In this document: one piece after another, positions 1 to 11,480 of the stretch
Position numbering within the stretch: the first letter of the stretch is position 1
How the letters are laid out: each line of letters opens with the position of its first letter
NCBI RefSeq assembly: GCF_029784135.1
Contig: NC_073745.1
Coordinates: forward strand, 55,705,205-55,769,204
Direction: 5' to 3'
DNA from: Toxorhynchites rutilus septentrionalis
Lineage: Eukaryota; Arthropoda; Insecta; Diptera; Culicidae
Length of the DNA: 64,000 bases
Program-made: the position numbers and the translations under genes
Notes under the pieces: generated by a model
The model's database searches: none
Seen by the model: the letters and a program-made list of their open reading frames with translations, nothing else
What the model was told of the DNA's origin: nothing

Positions 1-145
1 GATGACTGTAATTTGATGTAATTAATTGTAATTGATTCATGTTCAGATTTAGACTTAGATTTAGATTCTTATATACTTTTAAGTATATCATTGGGGCCCT
101 TAAAGCCCGTTGATGAATTGACAAATAAATAAATAAATAAATAAA
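1..145 (+). mobile_element. 3' tail of a non-LTR retrotransposon
   Basis: This stretch runs in from the left edge and ends in a tandem AAATAAAT-type tail (about 122-145). It is preceded by a GGGGCCCTTAAAGCCCG palindromic block. A simple AT-rich tail after non-coding sequence is typical of a LINE or LINE-mobilised element 3' end. No coding sequence is left inside the window, so the clade cannot be assigned. It lies tail to tail with the next LINE remnant. Confidence 0.5.
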
Positions 146-501
146 GATATTTCATGATGTTCAATGAGTAAAGATATGATATTGTATATTGTATAATTCA
201 TCCGACATTGTGTTTGTGTTAATGAATAAAAACTTAGACTAGTTTACATACATGAAACTCCACATAAATACACCGATAAAAACAGTCATGCTCTCCTCAA
301 TCTATTCCTAAATCGGTTTGACGGTTCTCCAAACTCAAACGCAGATTCTACCAAAGAAAATTCACGAATCATCGCCGTCATCGGTTCATGATATCCGTAT
401 AGAGTTCGATGGAAACTTGGCTGTAGCAGGGATGATTGCCGCAAAGTCCTTCGGGGAACATGGAAGTCAAGTTGATGATGTTCAAAAAATGAAATAGTCA
501 C
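146..501 (-). pseudogene. C-terminal end of Jockey-type LINE ORF2
   Basis: The minus-strand frame 286-501 encodes about 71 residues like the last segment of Jockey-clade reverse transcriptase ORFs. It has the arrangement VPRRTLR ... HEPMTAMIREF ... FEFGEPSNRFRNRLRR and then a stop. In Jockey elements this short tail follows the RT thumb and has no RNase H after it. Bases 146-285 would be its 3' UTR. Everything upstream of the tail is missing, so this is a strongly 5'-truncated dead copy. The clade call rests on the tail pattern only. Confidence 0.5.
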
Positions 502-1639
502 GGGCCGAGGTTATGTTACTTGTAATATTTTATGAGTATGTTTTGCGCTACATTAGAAGAGAGGTGGTCCAAAATCCGTATTCTTTAGCGTTATGGTGCA
601 TTGGTGCCCAATGCCATAGTAGTGATTTGTTCTTTATTCTTTGACCTCTTAAACATTACCCGGGAAGTTTTTTGTATCGCTCGTCAGTTCCTTTCGAATT
701 CGATTTATGTTGTCTTCGGCTAGCTTCTGTCCATGAAAAATGCTATAATTTTGTCTGACATAGGTGTAAATCCGGCACCTCAAAGTTGTTCAGTCATTTC
801 GTTGTGAATTTACGAAAAGGTCTGCAGGGAATTGCTTCACACTCGTTTGCGTGAAGCTCCCGTTTTTCAACCATTCCAATATCAGATCCCACGATCGCAA
901 AGCACAATTTCTTTTAACTCACTCAAGTCTTTTAACTAGGCTGGGTAGCGTACCAATGATCTTCCTGTGTAATTGCGTGGGAAATATTCGGTTGGTCGGA
1001 AAGCTCGCGCCGGTTTTAAGGAAAAACTTAATTATATATATTTTCTACAATCTTTCGTCAAAAAACTATCATTGTGTTTTTTATACTATCCGAAGAATCG
1101 CAGTTCTTGCGCTTGAAAGAATTGGGCAGTGGTCTGAATCTGAGTCATGCGGATAGAATCAAATTGGTTGTCAAGCAGAATCAAATAGAAATGTCCAACG
1201 ATATCCAATAATCAGGAGGGGAAAAAAGTGTTTTTTATAAAAAGTTCTTTTCTTATAATAATCCACTATATAGAGAAAGTATTGTTATTTAAGGCAAAAT
1301 AAATCGAATTAAATAAAATGAATGAGCATTGTTGTCACGATTGGCAACAAGAACGGCAAACGGAAGCTGAAGAAAACAATGTGGAGCATCTCTACACAGT
1401 TTTCTATTTTAGTATATGTCCAGCCGAAGCTAGGACATCTCTACACAGTACCAGTAACTGCTGAATTGGTTGAATAAATTAGAAACGAGAAACTTATAGA
1501 TCAGACGTAAAGTATTTGAAAAAAATCACTTTATGTGTCCACGTGGAAATTATCTGTACCCCCACCCCCCTCACCATGGACAAACGAGGACAGCTTCATA
1601 ACCCCTTCCCTCCCTAAAGAATATAAAAATGTCAAAGAA
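502..1639. other. Unassigned AT-rich DNA
   Basis: No coding region, RNA gene or element end could be supported here. The longest plus-strand ORF (851-1156) has no recognisable domain and no coding-like composition. A short phrase, CATCTCTACACAGT, occurs twice near 1388 and 1436. Confidence 0.3.
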
Positions 1640-2608
1640 ATGAAACACAAATTTCTGCATTACTCGAGAACTAATCAAGAAAATGGAACCAAATTAGGCA
1701 TATGGAGGTTTTAGGGTACAATAAACTGTACAATAAACTCTGAAGGAAAAGGGAGAATCCGGAAAATTAAATTCTCATATGTACTACGCACGATGAAACG
1801 CACTCCTATATCTTCTTCTATCTATACAAATAAAAAAGTATCGTCGAATGTGTTGATAAGAGCAGAACTCGAGGAAGGAATTGTCCGATTTAGGGCTGTC
1901 TTTATTCTATCATATTTTCTATATAAAATATTTATTCCATCTAACGGAGAAACATGTAATTTGCAAGTGGTTGAAAAATCTTGAACGAGAATTGTGTCTG
2001 AAAATAATCTGATATTATAAAGATGAGTTCTGTTAGAAATACTAAGAATTTTATAGTAAAAGGTAAATTCAACTTGCTCATAGTAAGAAAACGTGAATGT
2101 TTGAAGGTTTTTTTTATCCCATTTATTTATTTATCAGGCTCATTAGCATTTTATCTGTGACAGATAGCAGTAGTAGCCATTTAGGCATTAGGTTTTCTGT
2201 TCCATTACTTTATGGTAAATTGCAATGTAGTAGCCATTTAGGCGTAAGGGTATTCTATTTGTTCTTCCATTGTTCAGCAGACCGGACAGCGGAGGCAGTT
2301 GATATTGATCATTGTTGGGTTATTTATAGAACAGCAGCCCGATGTTTCTTGCAGAGCAGAGCAGTTTCATGGATGAATCGATCTTTGTTCCACCGTGGAT
2401 CGATCTCCATAGCTGATGATGGTTGCGTGGACGTAGTTATTCTATAACAACACAAATATGGTCAATTGAGGGCCCTGAGTTTGAACTCACGATCGATCGC
2501 TTAGTAAGCGAACGCGTAACCAAGTGGCTACGAAGACCCCCAATGTTTGAAGGTATTGATAACAAAAAACAAAGTTTGGGCGGGACGAAGTTTGCCAGAT
2601 CAGCTAGT
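1640..2608 (+). mobile_element. Helitron-like element, 5'-truncated
   Basis: The segment carries the block ATGAAACACAAATTTCTGCA (1641 on), shared with the other Helitron copies in this window. It ends in GATCAGCTAGT, that is CTAG followed by T, the usual Helitron 3' end and target base. The 5' end with the GTCTG repeat seen in the copy at 7022 is absent, so this copy is truncated. A SINE is inserted at 2109-2541 with a 13-bp target duplication. Without it the copy aligns along its length with 7206-7708. No replication initiator or helicase is encoded, so the element is non-autonomous. Confidence 0.7.
2109..2541 (-). mobile_element. tRNA-derived SINE (family A) inserted in the Helitron
   Basis: Read on the minus strand it starts with a tRNA-like head: an A-box-like stretch at 2520-2532 and a B-box-like palindrome GAGTTTGAACTC at 2477-2488. 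A body of about 330 bases follows, ending in (AAAT)n and an A-rich tail at 2109. It is flanked by the 13-bp direct repeat AATGTTTGAAGGT (2096-2108 and 2542-2554), as expected for LINE-driven insertion. Two further copies lie at 45669-47739 and from 63855 to the window edge. Whether this is a named mosquito family such as Feilai cannot be settled by eye. Confidence 0.8.
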
Positions 2609-2697
2609 TTACAAGATAAGTATTAGATGTGCAACGTAAGAAGTTGGCCAGATTAGTGATTTACGTATAATTGAAAGGAATCGCGAAAGGTATTCTA

Positions 2698-3720
2698 TTG
2701 ACGGAAGAGGGGCGGAAAATAATAAAGATATTCAGTGAACAAAAGTTTTCTAATCGCTTGATCGTAACAAAAATTGGTCGATCTGAGAAAGTGGTAAGGA
2801 AATTCTTTAAATAGTGCTAGAAATATGGGATATAACGACCAGCATATGGGAACACCAAAGTTACTTTGCGTCTTAAAGGTCGAATAAGACACGAAGCAAC
2901 CAGGAAACGATGTCCTGCTCATACATTAAGTAGAATCGATTGTTTCAGTAACGAAGAGGCATATTGCGTGCATCTTGAATGAGTCACATAACATCATGTG
3001 GAAGAAAATTCAAGGGAAGCCGAAACTGACCGCCACCCATAAGCAGAACCATCTCATTTTCGCCCGGCAATACATGGAATGGAAACTAGAATGGAGAATT
3101 GTTGTATTTTCCGGCGAAAAAAGTTCAATTTGGATGGTCCGGACTGTTACAGTTGCTATTGGTGCAATTTAAGTCAACGGCATGTCGTGAGATCGAAGCG
3201 AAACTTTGGGGGCGGAAGTTTGACAGTGTGGGAAGCCGTTTCCTATCACAGCAAGCTTCCCATTTGTTTCATTTTCACCCGAACGAACTCCGAAAAGTAT
3301 CTTCAATTACTGGAGGACGTTTTGATTGGCCATATTGAGAATAACGCTACCGAGGATGTCGTTTTTTCTGCAGGATTATGCATAGATCAACGTTCCCAAG
3401 CAATCGAAGGCATGGTTTGCCGAGAAGGACATTCTGCTTCTTGAATGACCTGCTTGCAGTTGATTGCAATCCCATAGAGAACCTATGGAGAATCTTGGCC
3501 GAGATGATCTATGCAAACGGATGATAATTTGACAACATTTCCAGTCTCAAGGCAGAAATTCAGGAATGTTGGGCTATAATCAATATGGCAACACTTTAAA
3601 AGCTGTCTGACTCGATGCCAAATCGAGTTTTCAAAGTTATCCGAAATAGAGTTGGACATACTAAATATTAGCTACCGATTGGACTCGAAATTTACCGCAC
3701 AAATTTTCTTTTATTGAAAT
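2698..3720 (+). pseudogene. Tc1-like (DD34E) transposase pseudogene
   Basis: Translation in shifting frames gives the Tc1 order. First is a helix-turn-helix region (LTEEGRKIIKIF, then IGRSEKVVRKFF). Then comes the catalytic core: VVFSGEK followed by FNLDGPDCYSCYW (the first Asp replaced by Gly here), GGGSLTVWEAVSY, a damaged second-Asp block near 3376, and NLWRILAEMIYANG near 3485. Counting between the damaged second Asp site and the Glu site fits DD34E spacing. Several frameshifts and stops (near 2990, 3175 and 3444) show it is dead. In the family the enzyme cuts and rejoins DNA at TA sites. Confidence 0.65.
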
Positions 3721-3796
3721 TTTAGAATGCGGTAAACGAATGTCCACGCTGACTCCACATATTTGAATAACTTAGAAAACAAAAAGTGAATTTATA

Positions 3797-5400
3797 AGGT
3801 ACACCGGGCTAAGTGGATACAATAGAATGAAAAGTCCTTCTTCAACTTAGTGTCACATTCTAAAAAAATAGTATTTTACCGTCTACTCAACATGGAATAA
3901 ATCTGAGGGTATTGTAAAGAAAACAGGTATGAAACTAGAATCTTGGGTTTGGCTAGAACACTATAGAAGCGAATTGAAAAAAGAATACCAGGTGATCCAT
4001 TTACCCCTATGTTAAGGGGTAAGTGGATCATGATTGTTCATATGGATAATAATACAAAATCATAGGAGAAAATAAGGCAAATATATCTTATTAACTTTTA
4101 TTATAGTGTATAGATAAAAGTCAATTGAGAAAAAATACATTTTTTCCTTCAAAGTGAGTCTATCATTAAAAAAAAATATAATCACATGGCAATTGGAACA
4201 GGTGGCTTGTGTGAGGTGGGAGTTTCAAAACCACGACTTGCTTCTCCATAGCTTTTTTAATCAGTTTCAGAATGATATGTGATGAATGGCCGTCATATAT
4301 CAGAAAAACTGACCGTGTCTTCGGAGTCACTTTCAAAATTGGCGCTCGAAATGATTGGTGGATGGTTCAGTATTCATCCATCCGTTTGGAGTAGCTGCGT
4401 AAGCTGATACAGGAAAGTCGTCTTCTTTAGATGCCATCCAGCATGTCCATAGTTTTTTTTTGTTTTGAATACCATCAACGGAGGCAGTTTTCCATCAACT
4501 GCGTTCCCACCCATCAATACGGCAATATTCTCTTTGGCATGTCCTGCTGCTCACGGTGTGCTGGTCTCCCTTTCTCTCCAACAACCTTCATACGAGTAGG
4601 GTCAAAACAGAAACTACATTGTAGATTCGATCAGGAGGAACTCCATAAAATTAGCCATTATAAATGGATCGACATTTCTCTTTCGAGCAATCTCAATAGA
4701 TTGAGCCTTCTTTTGAGATAAACCGTGACGTTTCTTGAAGTGATCAAAATATTTATCTTCGGGCAAAGAATGTTTGACAGGATTGGGAATATGGTTTTCA
4801 GTCAGATACCGTGCGATGGCCTGTAGAACCTCGGTCTTGGATAAGCCAAAACCCCATTTATCTATCGTTTTAATGCATGAGGCAATTTTAGCTTCGACAT
4901 TAAACGAAATTGCAGTGGGTCTTCCTCCTGTAGTACTTTTAACGCTTCTCTGTCCGTTAAATCTTTTTCGTAAAGTAAATCTGGGGATTACATTGCACCG
5001 TGCAGTTTTGGACACTGTCATTATTTTACCTTCTACAGCGTCAATGGCCGCATCTAAAGAAGCTTTAGAATATGCCGGTGCCGACCTTTTCTTCACGAAT
5101 GTCCAAGCCATTGCTGTTGGAATGATATAAGGAATAAATTGAATTTTCTATTGAACCAACAGGTAGCGAAATAAGCCAACTAATTATGCTGCACTCTAAG
5201 TGAACAAAAAAAATCCACTTCCCCCAGTTAAATTCATAAATGTGTACATACACTAGATTTGTTCGTAGTATTGGTGCTGGGGTGTTGTTAGGGATCGATT
5301 CGTTTTAAGACGCTCATTTAGATCGAAACGAATGTACAGTAGATTTTATAAAAATCAATTGATCCACTTACCCCGATGGTACACTTACCCCGGTGTACCT
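3797..5400 (-). mobile_element. pogo/Tigger-type transposon
   Basis: Both ends carry inverted copies of AGGTACACCGGGGTAAGTG (left copy with one change), flanked by TA on each side (3795-3796 and 5401-5402). TA target duplication and the encoded CENP-B-like transposase indicate the pogo branch of Tc1/mariner. Internal repeats of the subterminal phrase (a GGTAAGTGGATC type near 4016, and GATCCACTTACCCC near 5361) may be transposase-binding sites. It sits inside the 3' part of a Tc1-like element. Confidence 0.7.
4190..5111 (-). pseudogene. pogo-type transposase, broken
   Basis: The minus-strand frame 4614-5111 is open for 165 residues. It encodes a psq-type helix-turn-helix (about residues 15-60) and a CENP-B-type DNA-binding helix region, including KWGFGLSKTEVLQAIARYL and the block DHFKKRHGLSQKKAQSIEIA. 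The frame then breaks. Downstream, 4600-4190 still reads as the catalytic half in pieces, including FDPTRMKVVGEKGRPAHR and VFLIYDGHSSHIILKL with its Asp. An LPPHTSH block follows. Stops and frameshifts separate the two halves, so no active enzyme is made; the intact N-terminal half could at most encode a DNA-binding fragment. Confidence 0.7.
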
Positions 5401-5753
5401 TACTTTTTTTAGAATGAATTCGATGAAAATAAACAATAATAGTCTTTTATGAACAAAACTGTACAAAGAATTGACTTATTTTCAAAAATATTGAGGAAAA
5501 ATAGGGTGCGGCTAAACGAATGTCTACCACTGTATATAGGGCATGTCTATCATATAATAGGAAAGTTCTTTTTGATCAAATAATAAACGTTTTCCATTCC
5601 TTCATTATTAATTGATTAAATCAAAACAAAAACAGTTAACAAATACCATGTTGTCAAGTAAAAAAAAACGAATCAATGAAATTTCAATTTCTCATCTTTT
5701 TTCTATCTGAAAACTACATAAAAGCCTTCAAAAGTCTGGCTCGGCTTAGAATA

Positions 5754-6821
5754 CAGGTCGGACTCGATTATATACAGACTCGATTGTATACAAGTTTGGA
5801 CTCGATTATATACAGTTTGAAAACATTATTTTTTGCATTTCAAATATGACTTATTTCAAGGAAAAATGTAACCTTTCAACGTTAAGGTGAAATTTAAGTG
5901 GCTATTATAAGTGCAGTGGTGTAAAAATCGTGATTTTTAAAGATTTTGCTTGAATTTTCACCAGGAATTCTTTATATCGATATTGCAGCGAAATAAAAAT
6001 AGATAGAAATTGGGTGTCAAAGAACAAATTGTACAGCGGTTAGAGAGTTTTAATTTAATTGATAGAAACAATCACCTTGAAAATTACTAACATTGAAGTT
6101 TTTCACTTCCAAATTGCTATTTCTTCTTCTTCTTCAATGGCACTAACGTTCCTAGAGGAACTTCGTCGTCTCAACGTAGTATTACTTGCGTCATTTTAAT
6201 TAGTACTTAGTTAAGATTTCTATGCCAAATAACACGCCTTGAATGCATTCTGAGTGGCAAGCTCTAGAATACGCGTGATCACAGTGCAAGTCGGAGGAAA
6301 TTTCTTTGACGAAAAATTCCCCCGACCAGAACGGGAATCGAACCCGAACACCCGGCATGTTAGTTATGACGCTAACCACTCGGCCACGGGTGCACTGAAA
6401 TTGCTATTTAAATCCACCAATTTAGATGTTTTACAACTATATCCTGTACTAAATTTTCTCATCTTTCTCATGAAAGCAACAGAATCGTCTTCTGTTCGTA
6501 CTTTTTAATGTAGTTTGAGGCGACAGAGTCCGGAACAAACAAAAAGTTCTATAACTCTGTCATTGTTGAAATTCGAACATATGCATAGAAGGATTTTTCT
6601 TCATCAAATATGATCCTCTATCACCTCCCGAATGATTTCGTTTTTTTAATATGAGAAAGGTATGTTAAGACTTTAAGGGGATGAATCAAAATTTAAATTC
6701 TTCTTTTATTTCCGAAAAACGAAAAATATATGCATGAAAAACGATTTAAAGAAAAATAAAATTGATTCGATTATATACAGTAAAAATAAATAAGAGACTG
6801 TATATAATCAAGTCCGCCCTG
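5754..6821. mobile_element. TA-flanked TIR element (pogo-like ends)
   Basis: The ends are inverted: CAGGTCGGACTCGATTATA at 5754 and the reverse complement of CAGGGCGGACTTGATTATA ending at 6821, with TA outside both. CAG-starting ends ending in GATTATAT(A/C) resemble pogo/Tigger-type non-autonomous elements. The motif ACTCGATTATATACAG is repeated near the left end (5770-5819). No transposase was found. A SINE lies inside at 6123-6397. Confidence 0.65.
6123..6397 (-). mobile_element. tRNA-derived SINE (family B)
   Basis: On the minus strand the head is strongly tRNA-like. The A box TGGCCGAGTGG lies at 6376-6386 and the B box GGTTCGATTCC at 6334-6344, with a tRNA-sized gap and a clover-leaf-like arrangement. 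The element ends in a (CTT)n or GAA-type tail at 6123. The flanking direct repeat is AAATTGCTATTT (6111-6122 and 6398-6409). The head is too far from tRNA ends, and too tightly linked to the repeat body, to be called a tRNA gene. Confidence 0.82.
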
Positions 6822-7021
6822 TAGTAGCTTCCGGTTTTTAAATCGATAACGTGGAATTCCGTTGTTGGAAATTGGTCAGGCAATCTTTTCCAGCCATTTC
6901 GTCTCTCTTCCATATAGCTGGCATCAGAATCCAAAATTTGTTGTGCACAGCCGGTTTCTTGCTTGCATTTTTTTGACATGTGTACCGTGTGATTTCTGAT
7001 ATTCAATGTTAGCGTTCATTA

Positions 7022-7708
7022 TCTATATCTATCTATATATAAAAAATGGATTTCTGTCTGTCTGTCTGTCTGTCTGATTCTTATGGACTCGGAAACTACT
7101 GAACCGATCAACATGAAAATTTGTATGTAGGGGTTTTTGGGACCGGCGAAGGTTTTCGTGATAGGTTGAGACCTTTCCCCCTCTTTAAGGGGGGCTGCCA
7201 TACAAATGAAACACAAATTTCTGCATTACTCGAGAATTATTCAAGCAAATGAAACCAAACTGGAAATGGAATCTAATGTGATGAAACGCACTCCTATATC
7301 TTCTTCTATATATACCAAAAAAAAAAAAGGTTCGCCAGATGTGTTGATAAGAGCAGAACTCGAGGAAGGAATCGTCCGATTTAGGGCTGTCCTTATTATA
7401 TCATATTTTCTGTATAAAATATGCATTCCATTTAACGGAGAAACATGTTATTTGCAAGTGGTTGAAAAATCTTGAACGAGAATTATGTCTTAAAATAATC
7501 TGATATTATAATGATGAGTTTTGTTAGAAATACTAGAAATTTTATAGTAAAAGGTAAATTCAACGGAGTCGAATAGAAGATCAATCAATGAACAGTTCTG
7601 CGATTGGACCCGTGAACTTGCTCATAGTAAGAAAACGTGAATGTTTGAAGGTATTGATAACAAAAAAAAACAAATTTTGGGCGGTACGAAGTTTGCCGGG
7701 TCAGCTAG
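7022..7708 (+). mobile_element. Complete short Helitron (non-autonomous)
   Basis: It begins TCTATATC just after an A (7021) and ends in CTAG just before a T (7709), which is the Helitron pattern of insertion between A and T. The left end holds (GTCT)n at about 7056-7078 and then the phrase ACTACTGAACCGATC. The right end holds GACGAAGT- or TACGAAGT-type sequence and GCCGGGTCAG, capable of a short hairpin. No Rep/helicase is encoded. This is the best full-length reference copy in the window, 687 bp. Confidence 0.75.
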
Positions 7709-7932
7709 TATTTGATAAAAAAAATACAAATATGACAGTTATATTTCAAGTGGTTTGTGCGGTGGTTGGTATCAGGTTGTCTCGTTTCAAATACACAGTA
7801 AAAGCTGCAGTAAAACATATGCTTTCTATAATTGTTAATAGCTTGTGCAATGGAACTAGCAATTTCTACAACGGTGCTATTCGTATGTCAAACTAGTCCC
7901 GCTGTTGTGTGACGAACTAGCCCTTCTATATA

Positions 7933-10382
7933 CAGCCATTCCATGCCAAACCGATATAGTGGTGCTCAGATTTTCGTCAAAAGTGGCAATTTTGTTGTTT
8001 ATCGGAAAACATTAGAGCCGCATTTTTTTTTAGGGTGCTCATTTCCATTTTAGGGTGGTTTCCACCTTTTTCAAAAATTCATAACTTTTGAACTACTGAA
8101 CCGATTTAGATGATCGATATATCAAATTGAAAAAAAAAGAGCTAACCTTTTACTGAAAAATATTGAAATTGCAAAAAAATTGTAAGGGGTTGTATCTAGG
8201 GCATGACCGCATATTTTCGACATAGAACTACGCAATTATATTATGCAATCCACTTGTTTACCACTTCAAATATTATTTTAGAGGGCATCGAATTTTTTGT
8301 GATATATTATGTTCCTCGTTACAAATAAATTTGATGAACGTCCTTTTACGTTTGATATGATGCCTAGGACTACCAGAATATGTGAACGGAAGAATTGTCA
8401 AACAATTATTGTATTTTGAATTTCCCTTTGAAAATATAGCACATCTCATATTTACGTAGTTCTCGAACCGCGAAAGTTAGTTCACCTCTAGTATCTGAAA
8501 TGTCGATTTTCCTAGGCTTCTCAGTTTAAAAGTACGTTTTAGGGAAACATATTCCGGTATGCACAACGACAAGCGAGTATAAAAGTACTCAACACCAAAA
8601 TATACCCCCGACTTGCATGTATTTGCAAAGCGGATTCTCCCAGGCATATTAATTTTGAAGTCCGTGTTAGGGAAACACAGCTCGGAGGGAACAAAAATAC
8701 CCCCGACTTGCATGTATATTTGAAGAGCGGATTTCCACAGGTACATCGATTTTGAAGTCTGTCTTGGGGAAACCGTAAATCGGGCCAATCAAAAAGAGGC
8801 AGTTAGGACGTTTAAATAACGCTTGACATTTTACAGTTATTCAATTGTTCATCTCATGAAAAATAATATTGTATTAATAGAAATATTTCGTAGAAATAAC
8901 GGAAACCTCTTTCCGATCTGTTAAGAAATGTTCGAGCTATAATCATTCGAAATACGGGTATGGTTAGCACACAAATCGGCAGACCAAATGTATGGGAGAA
9001 AGGGAAGTTCCAGTTTTCATGAGTTTAAACCGTTTAGAGATTAGCGAATTGTAATGTATAGTATATCAAACAAATCTTAGAGAATTTCCGATTCGATTGG
9101 TATGCAAATCATGAGAATTCGTTCACAGTGAAAATAGTTATTAACGTTGACTTTATTTCATAAAAACGTGACCTGTTTTCTGATTTGGCACCCTTCCTGA
9201 AAGACGTAGCTCTACGTCAAAAAAAATGGATTTTATTTTCGTATTATTGATTGTAGTCGTTTTTTATTGTTTTCATGGCTTTGAACTAGGTTGCGTTAAT
9301 TTTTTTATATTTTTGCTTGAAAGCTGAGGATTTTTTACATAACATATCTCGATATCAGAAATACTATTTTTTTCATTCTTGGGATATGATTTTTCAAATT
9401 CAACCGGTGGTCTGAAAAATTATTGTTCCCCTTTTATCCAAGAATTACTTATAGTAAAAATTCATAACATAACTACTGAACCGATTTAGATGATCGACAT
9501 ATCAAATTGAAGCCAATGAGCCTTGAGAACAATATCACACTTGCGGGAAGATTGGATTCTAGTCGCATAGGTCTAGTCTAGTCACATAGAAATATAGAAC
9601 GAAGACTTAAAATATGTTCAATTTGCAAAATTATAATTATAACAAAAATGAAAACACATCTCTGATTTTCGGTTATTAAGTAAAAAACCTCAGCTTTCCA
9701 GAAAAAAAATATCTATCTTTCACCGAGAAAACTTTGAAAAACTAACTCAAACAACAATTACAAAAACAAAAATCCAATTTTTTCGCAAAAGAAATATTTA
9801 TTCACTAACTCAAGCTTCAATTTGATATGTCGATCATCTAAATCGGTCCTGTAGTTTAAAAGTTATAAATTTTTGTAGTGGAAAAAGAGAGGAAAATTGT
9901 TTTTTCGAAAAATCATAACTCAAAAACGAAAAAAAAGCATCTTTGATGCTGATATTTTATGATATCATATATTTTATGTAAAAAATTTTCAGCTTTTAAG
10001 AAAAAATATGAAAAAATATGGCGCCCTCTAGTCCAAAGCCTTTACAATAGAAACGACTACAATCATTAATCACGAAAATAAAATCCGTTTCTTTCCAAGT
10101 ATATTCTTATATTTTCTATATTTTTAAACGAAATGTTAGCTCATTCGGTTCAATTTGATATATCGATCATCTAAATCGGTTCAGTAGTTCGAAAGTTTGG
10201 AATTTTTGAAAAAAGTCATTTTTGGAAAAAAGTGGAAAAAAATATTTTTCGGACCACCCTAAAATAGAAAGGGGCACCCTAATAAAAAAAATCAAAAAAA
10301 ATCGGGTGTAATGTTTTGCGATAAAGAACAAAATTACCACTTTTGACGAAAATCTGAGAACCGGTTTGGCATGGAATGGCTG
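7933..10382. mobile_element. Foldback element with inverted arms over 200 bp
   Basis: The left arm (7933 to about 8165) and right arm (about 10150-10382) are inverted copies. They begin with CAGCCATTCCATGCCAAACC and include TCAGATTTTCGTCAAAAGTGG and AACCGATTTAGATGATCGA. More inverted pairs of the last phrase occur inside near 9480 and 9830. No transposase is seen. A hairpin-led element is nested inside at 8184-9218. A lone arm of the same family ends at 17383. Confidence 0.7.
8184..9218 (+). mobile_element. Hairpin-led element, copy E1
   Basis: It starts with the imperfect hairpin GGTTGTATC/GCATGACC (8188-8208), then CGACATAGAACTACG. It ends in the palindrome GACGTAGCTCTACGTC (9203-9218). 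The interior holds repeated blocks of about 100 bp around TTGAAGTCYGTSTTRGGGAAAC (8520, 8655 and 8750). The right third (from about 8960) matches copies E3 and E5 in the phrase AACGTGACCTGTTTTCTGAT. No protein is encoded. The mechanism of mobility is unknown. Confidence 0.6.
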
Positions 10383-10727
10383 TGTATGAAAAAAAAATTC
10401 ATAAAAAAAAATATTTTGAAAGCGATTTCCATTAACATTTGAAAATAATATCTGCAATAGACCTGTGCTCACGTTAGAATCGATTTTTTCATGATTATCA
10501 CCCATTTTCAGAAAAAAAAATTGTAATGCGCAAACAGTGAATGATCTTTAGAAAAATGTTCGTATTTTTTAACCTACTTAATAAAAAGTATTCCCAATTT
10601 GCTTATATTTCAGCAATTCGCTATTTTTCATCCATAGATCACTCATTTTTTGGACGCTCAGATTCCAAGATATCGTCACTGACCAACATACCCCTATGAC
10701 CAACTAGCCTCGCCCTACCCTAGGTAT

Positions 10728-11480
10728 TCATTGTCATAGAGTGGCTTAAATATTATAGAATAACATGTAGAAGGAGTTCTCATCAACAGAAGTTTGAAAT
10801 GCCAAATTTAACTACACAAATACAGTGGTGGTCCTTATTACCCCTACTGCCTCTCTTACCCGCACTTCCCCTACATGAGGAAAGCAGATTGCGCTGGACG
10901 GAACGGATGAATGTGTTATCGTGATGATCATTACTGGATTATTTGTGAAAAATGTCGATAGGGGATGATTATGATTTTAGATTTGATGCCAAATTACCCA
11001 ATTATCAAAATGTTGGTTACCCTGATCGAAAAAATCCAATTATGTTTTTCTGCATTTTTGGGAAGGTTATGACCTCAGAAATGTTGTCCTGAAAGAAACG
11101 CGTTTTTCTCGAAACCATGTTTTTTCAGCTGGTGGTATCGATATCTTAGGATCTACTCGACCAATTTGACTGAAATTTGTTATCAACATGTAAAAATGAA
11201 TTATCTAAAACGTTACATAGCCGTTCTTCTATATCTCATTTATTCGATTATTCTAAACAGCTTCTAAACAGTAATTTTTCATGAAAAATAACTCTTTTTT
11301 AACAAAATGAGCGCCATTTTGGCAATTTTTCGTTCAGTTCATGAAGGCTGTGAACAAATCATGGCGATTGGAGAAAGTTATAAAAATTTCCAAGTCGGTT
11401 GAAGCATCCTCATCATATTAGTTCTGTAATCTTTTTCTCTGATATTTTTTTATTCAGTTTAAAAAGTGAATTGAAAGAAT
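10728..11480. other. Unassigned AT-rich DNA
   Basis: Nothing coding was found. The phrase ACAGTGGTGGTCC near 10824 resembles the outer end of a TA-inserting transposon, but no partner end was seen. The right part could be the decayed 5' region of the mariner element that follows. Confidence 0.25.

Larger units (their letters stand above)
2640..5532 (+). mobile_element. Decayed Tc1-like transposon split by a pogo-type element
   Basis: Transposase remnants occupy about 2698-3720, and the right terminal sequence is at 5490-5532, ending GTCTACCACTG before a TA. The related phrase AAACGAATGTC occurs at 3733 and again at 5515, on both sides of the inserted element at 3797-5400, so the two parts belong together. 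The expected left terminal repeat was not found, so the left boundary is approximate. Confidence 0.6.
7715..10727 (-). mobile_element. Fragment of the TA-flanked 'GGGGCTAGTTGG' element, hosting a foldback
   Basis: Bases 7715-7932 and 10383-10727 are the reverse complement of parts of the complete copy at 61701-63422. The terminal phrase CTAGCCTCGCCCTACCC ends at about 10724. The two parts are contiguous in the other copy, which therefore acts as an empty site for the foldback at 7933-10382. The other end is missing beyond 7709, where the Helitron begins. Confidence 0.65.

Noticed and set aside
6334..6397. tRNA gene on the minus strand
   Set aside because: The A and B boxes are good, but the segment is the head of a dispersed repeat with target duplications and a second copy at 48539; the acceptor stem is not intact.
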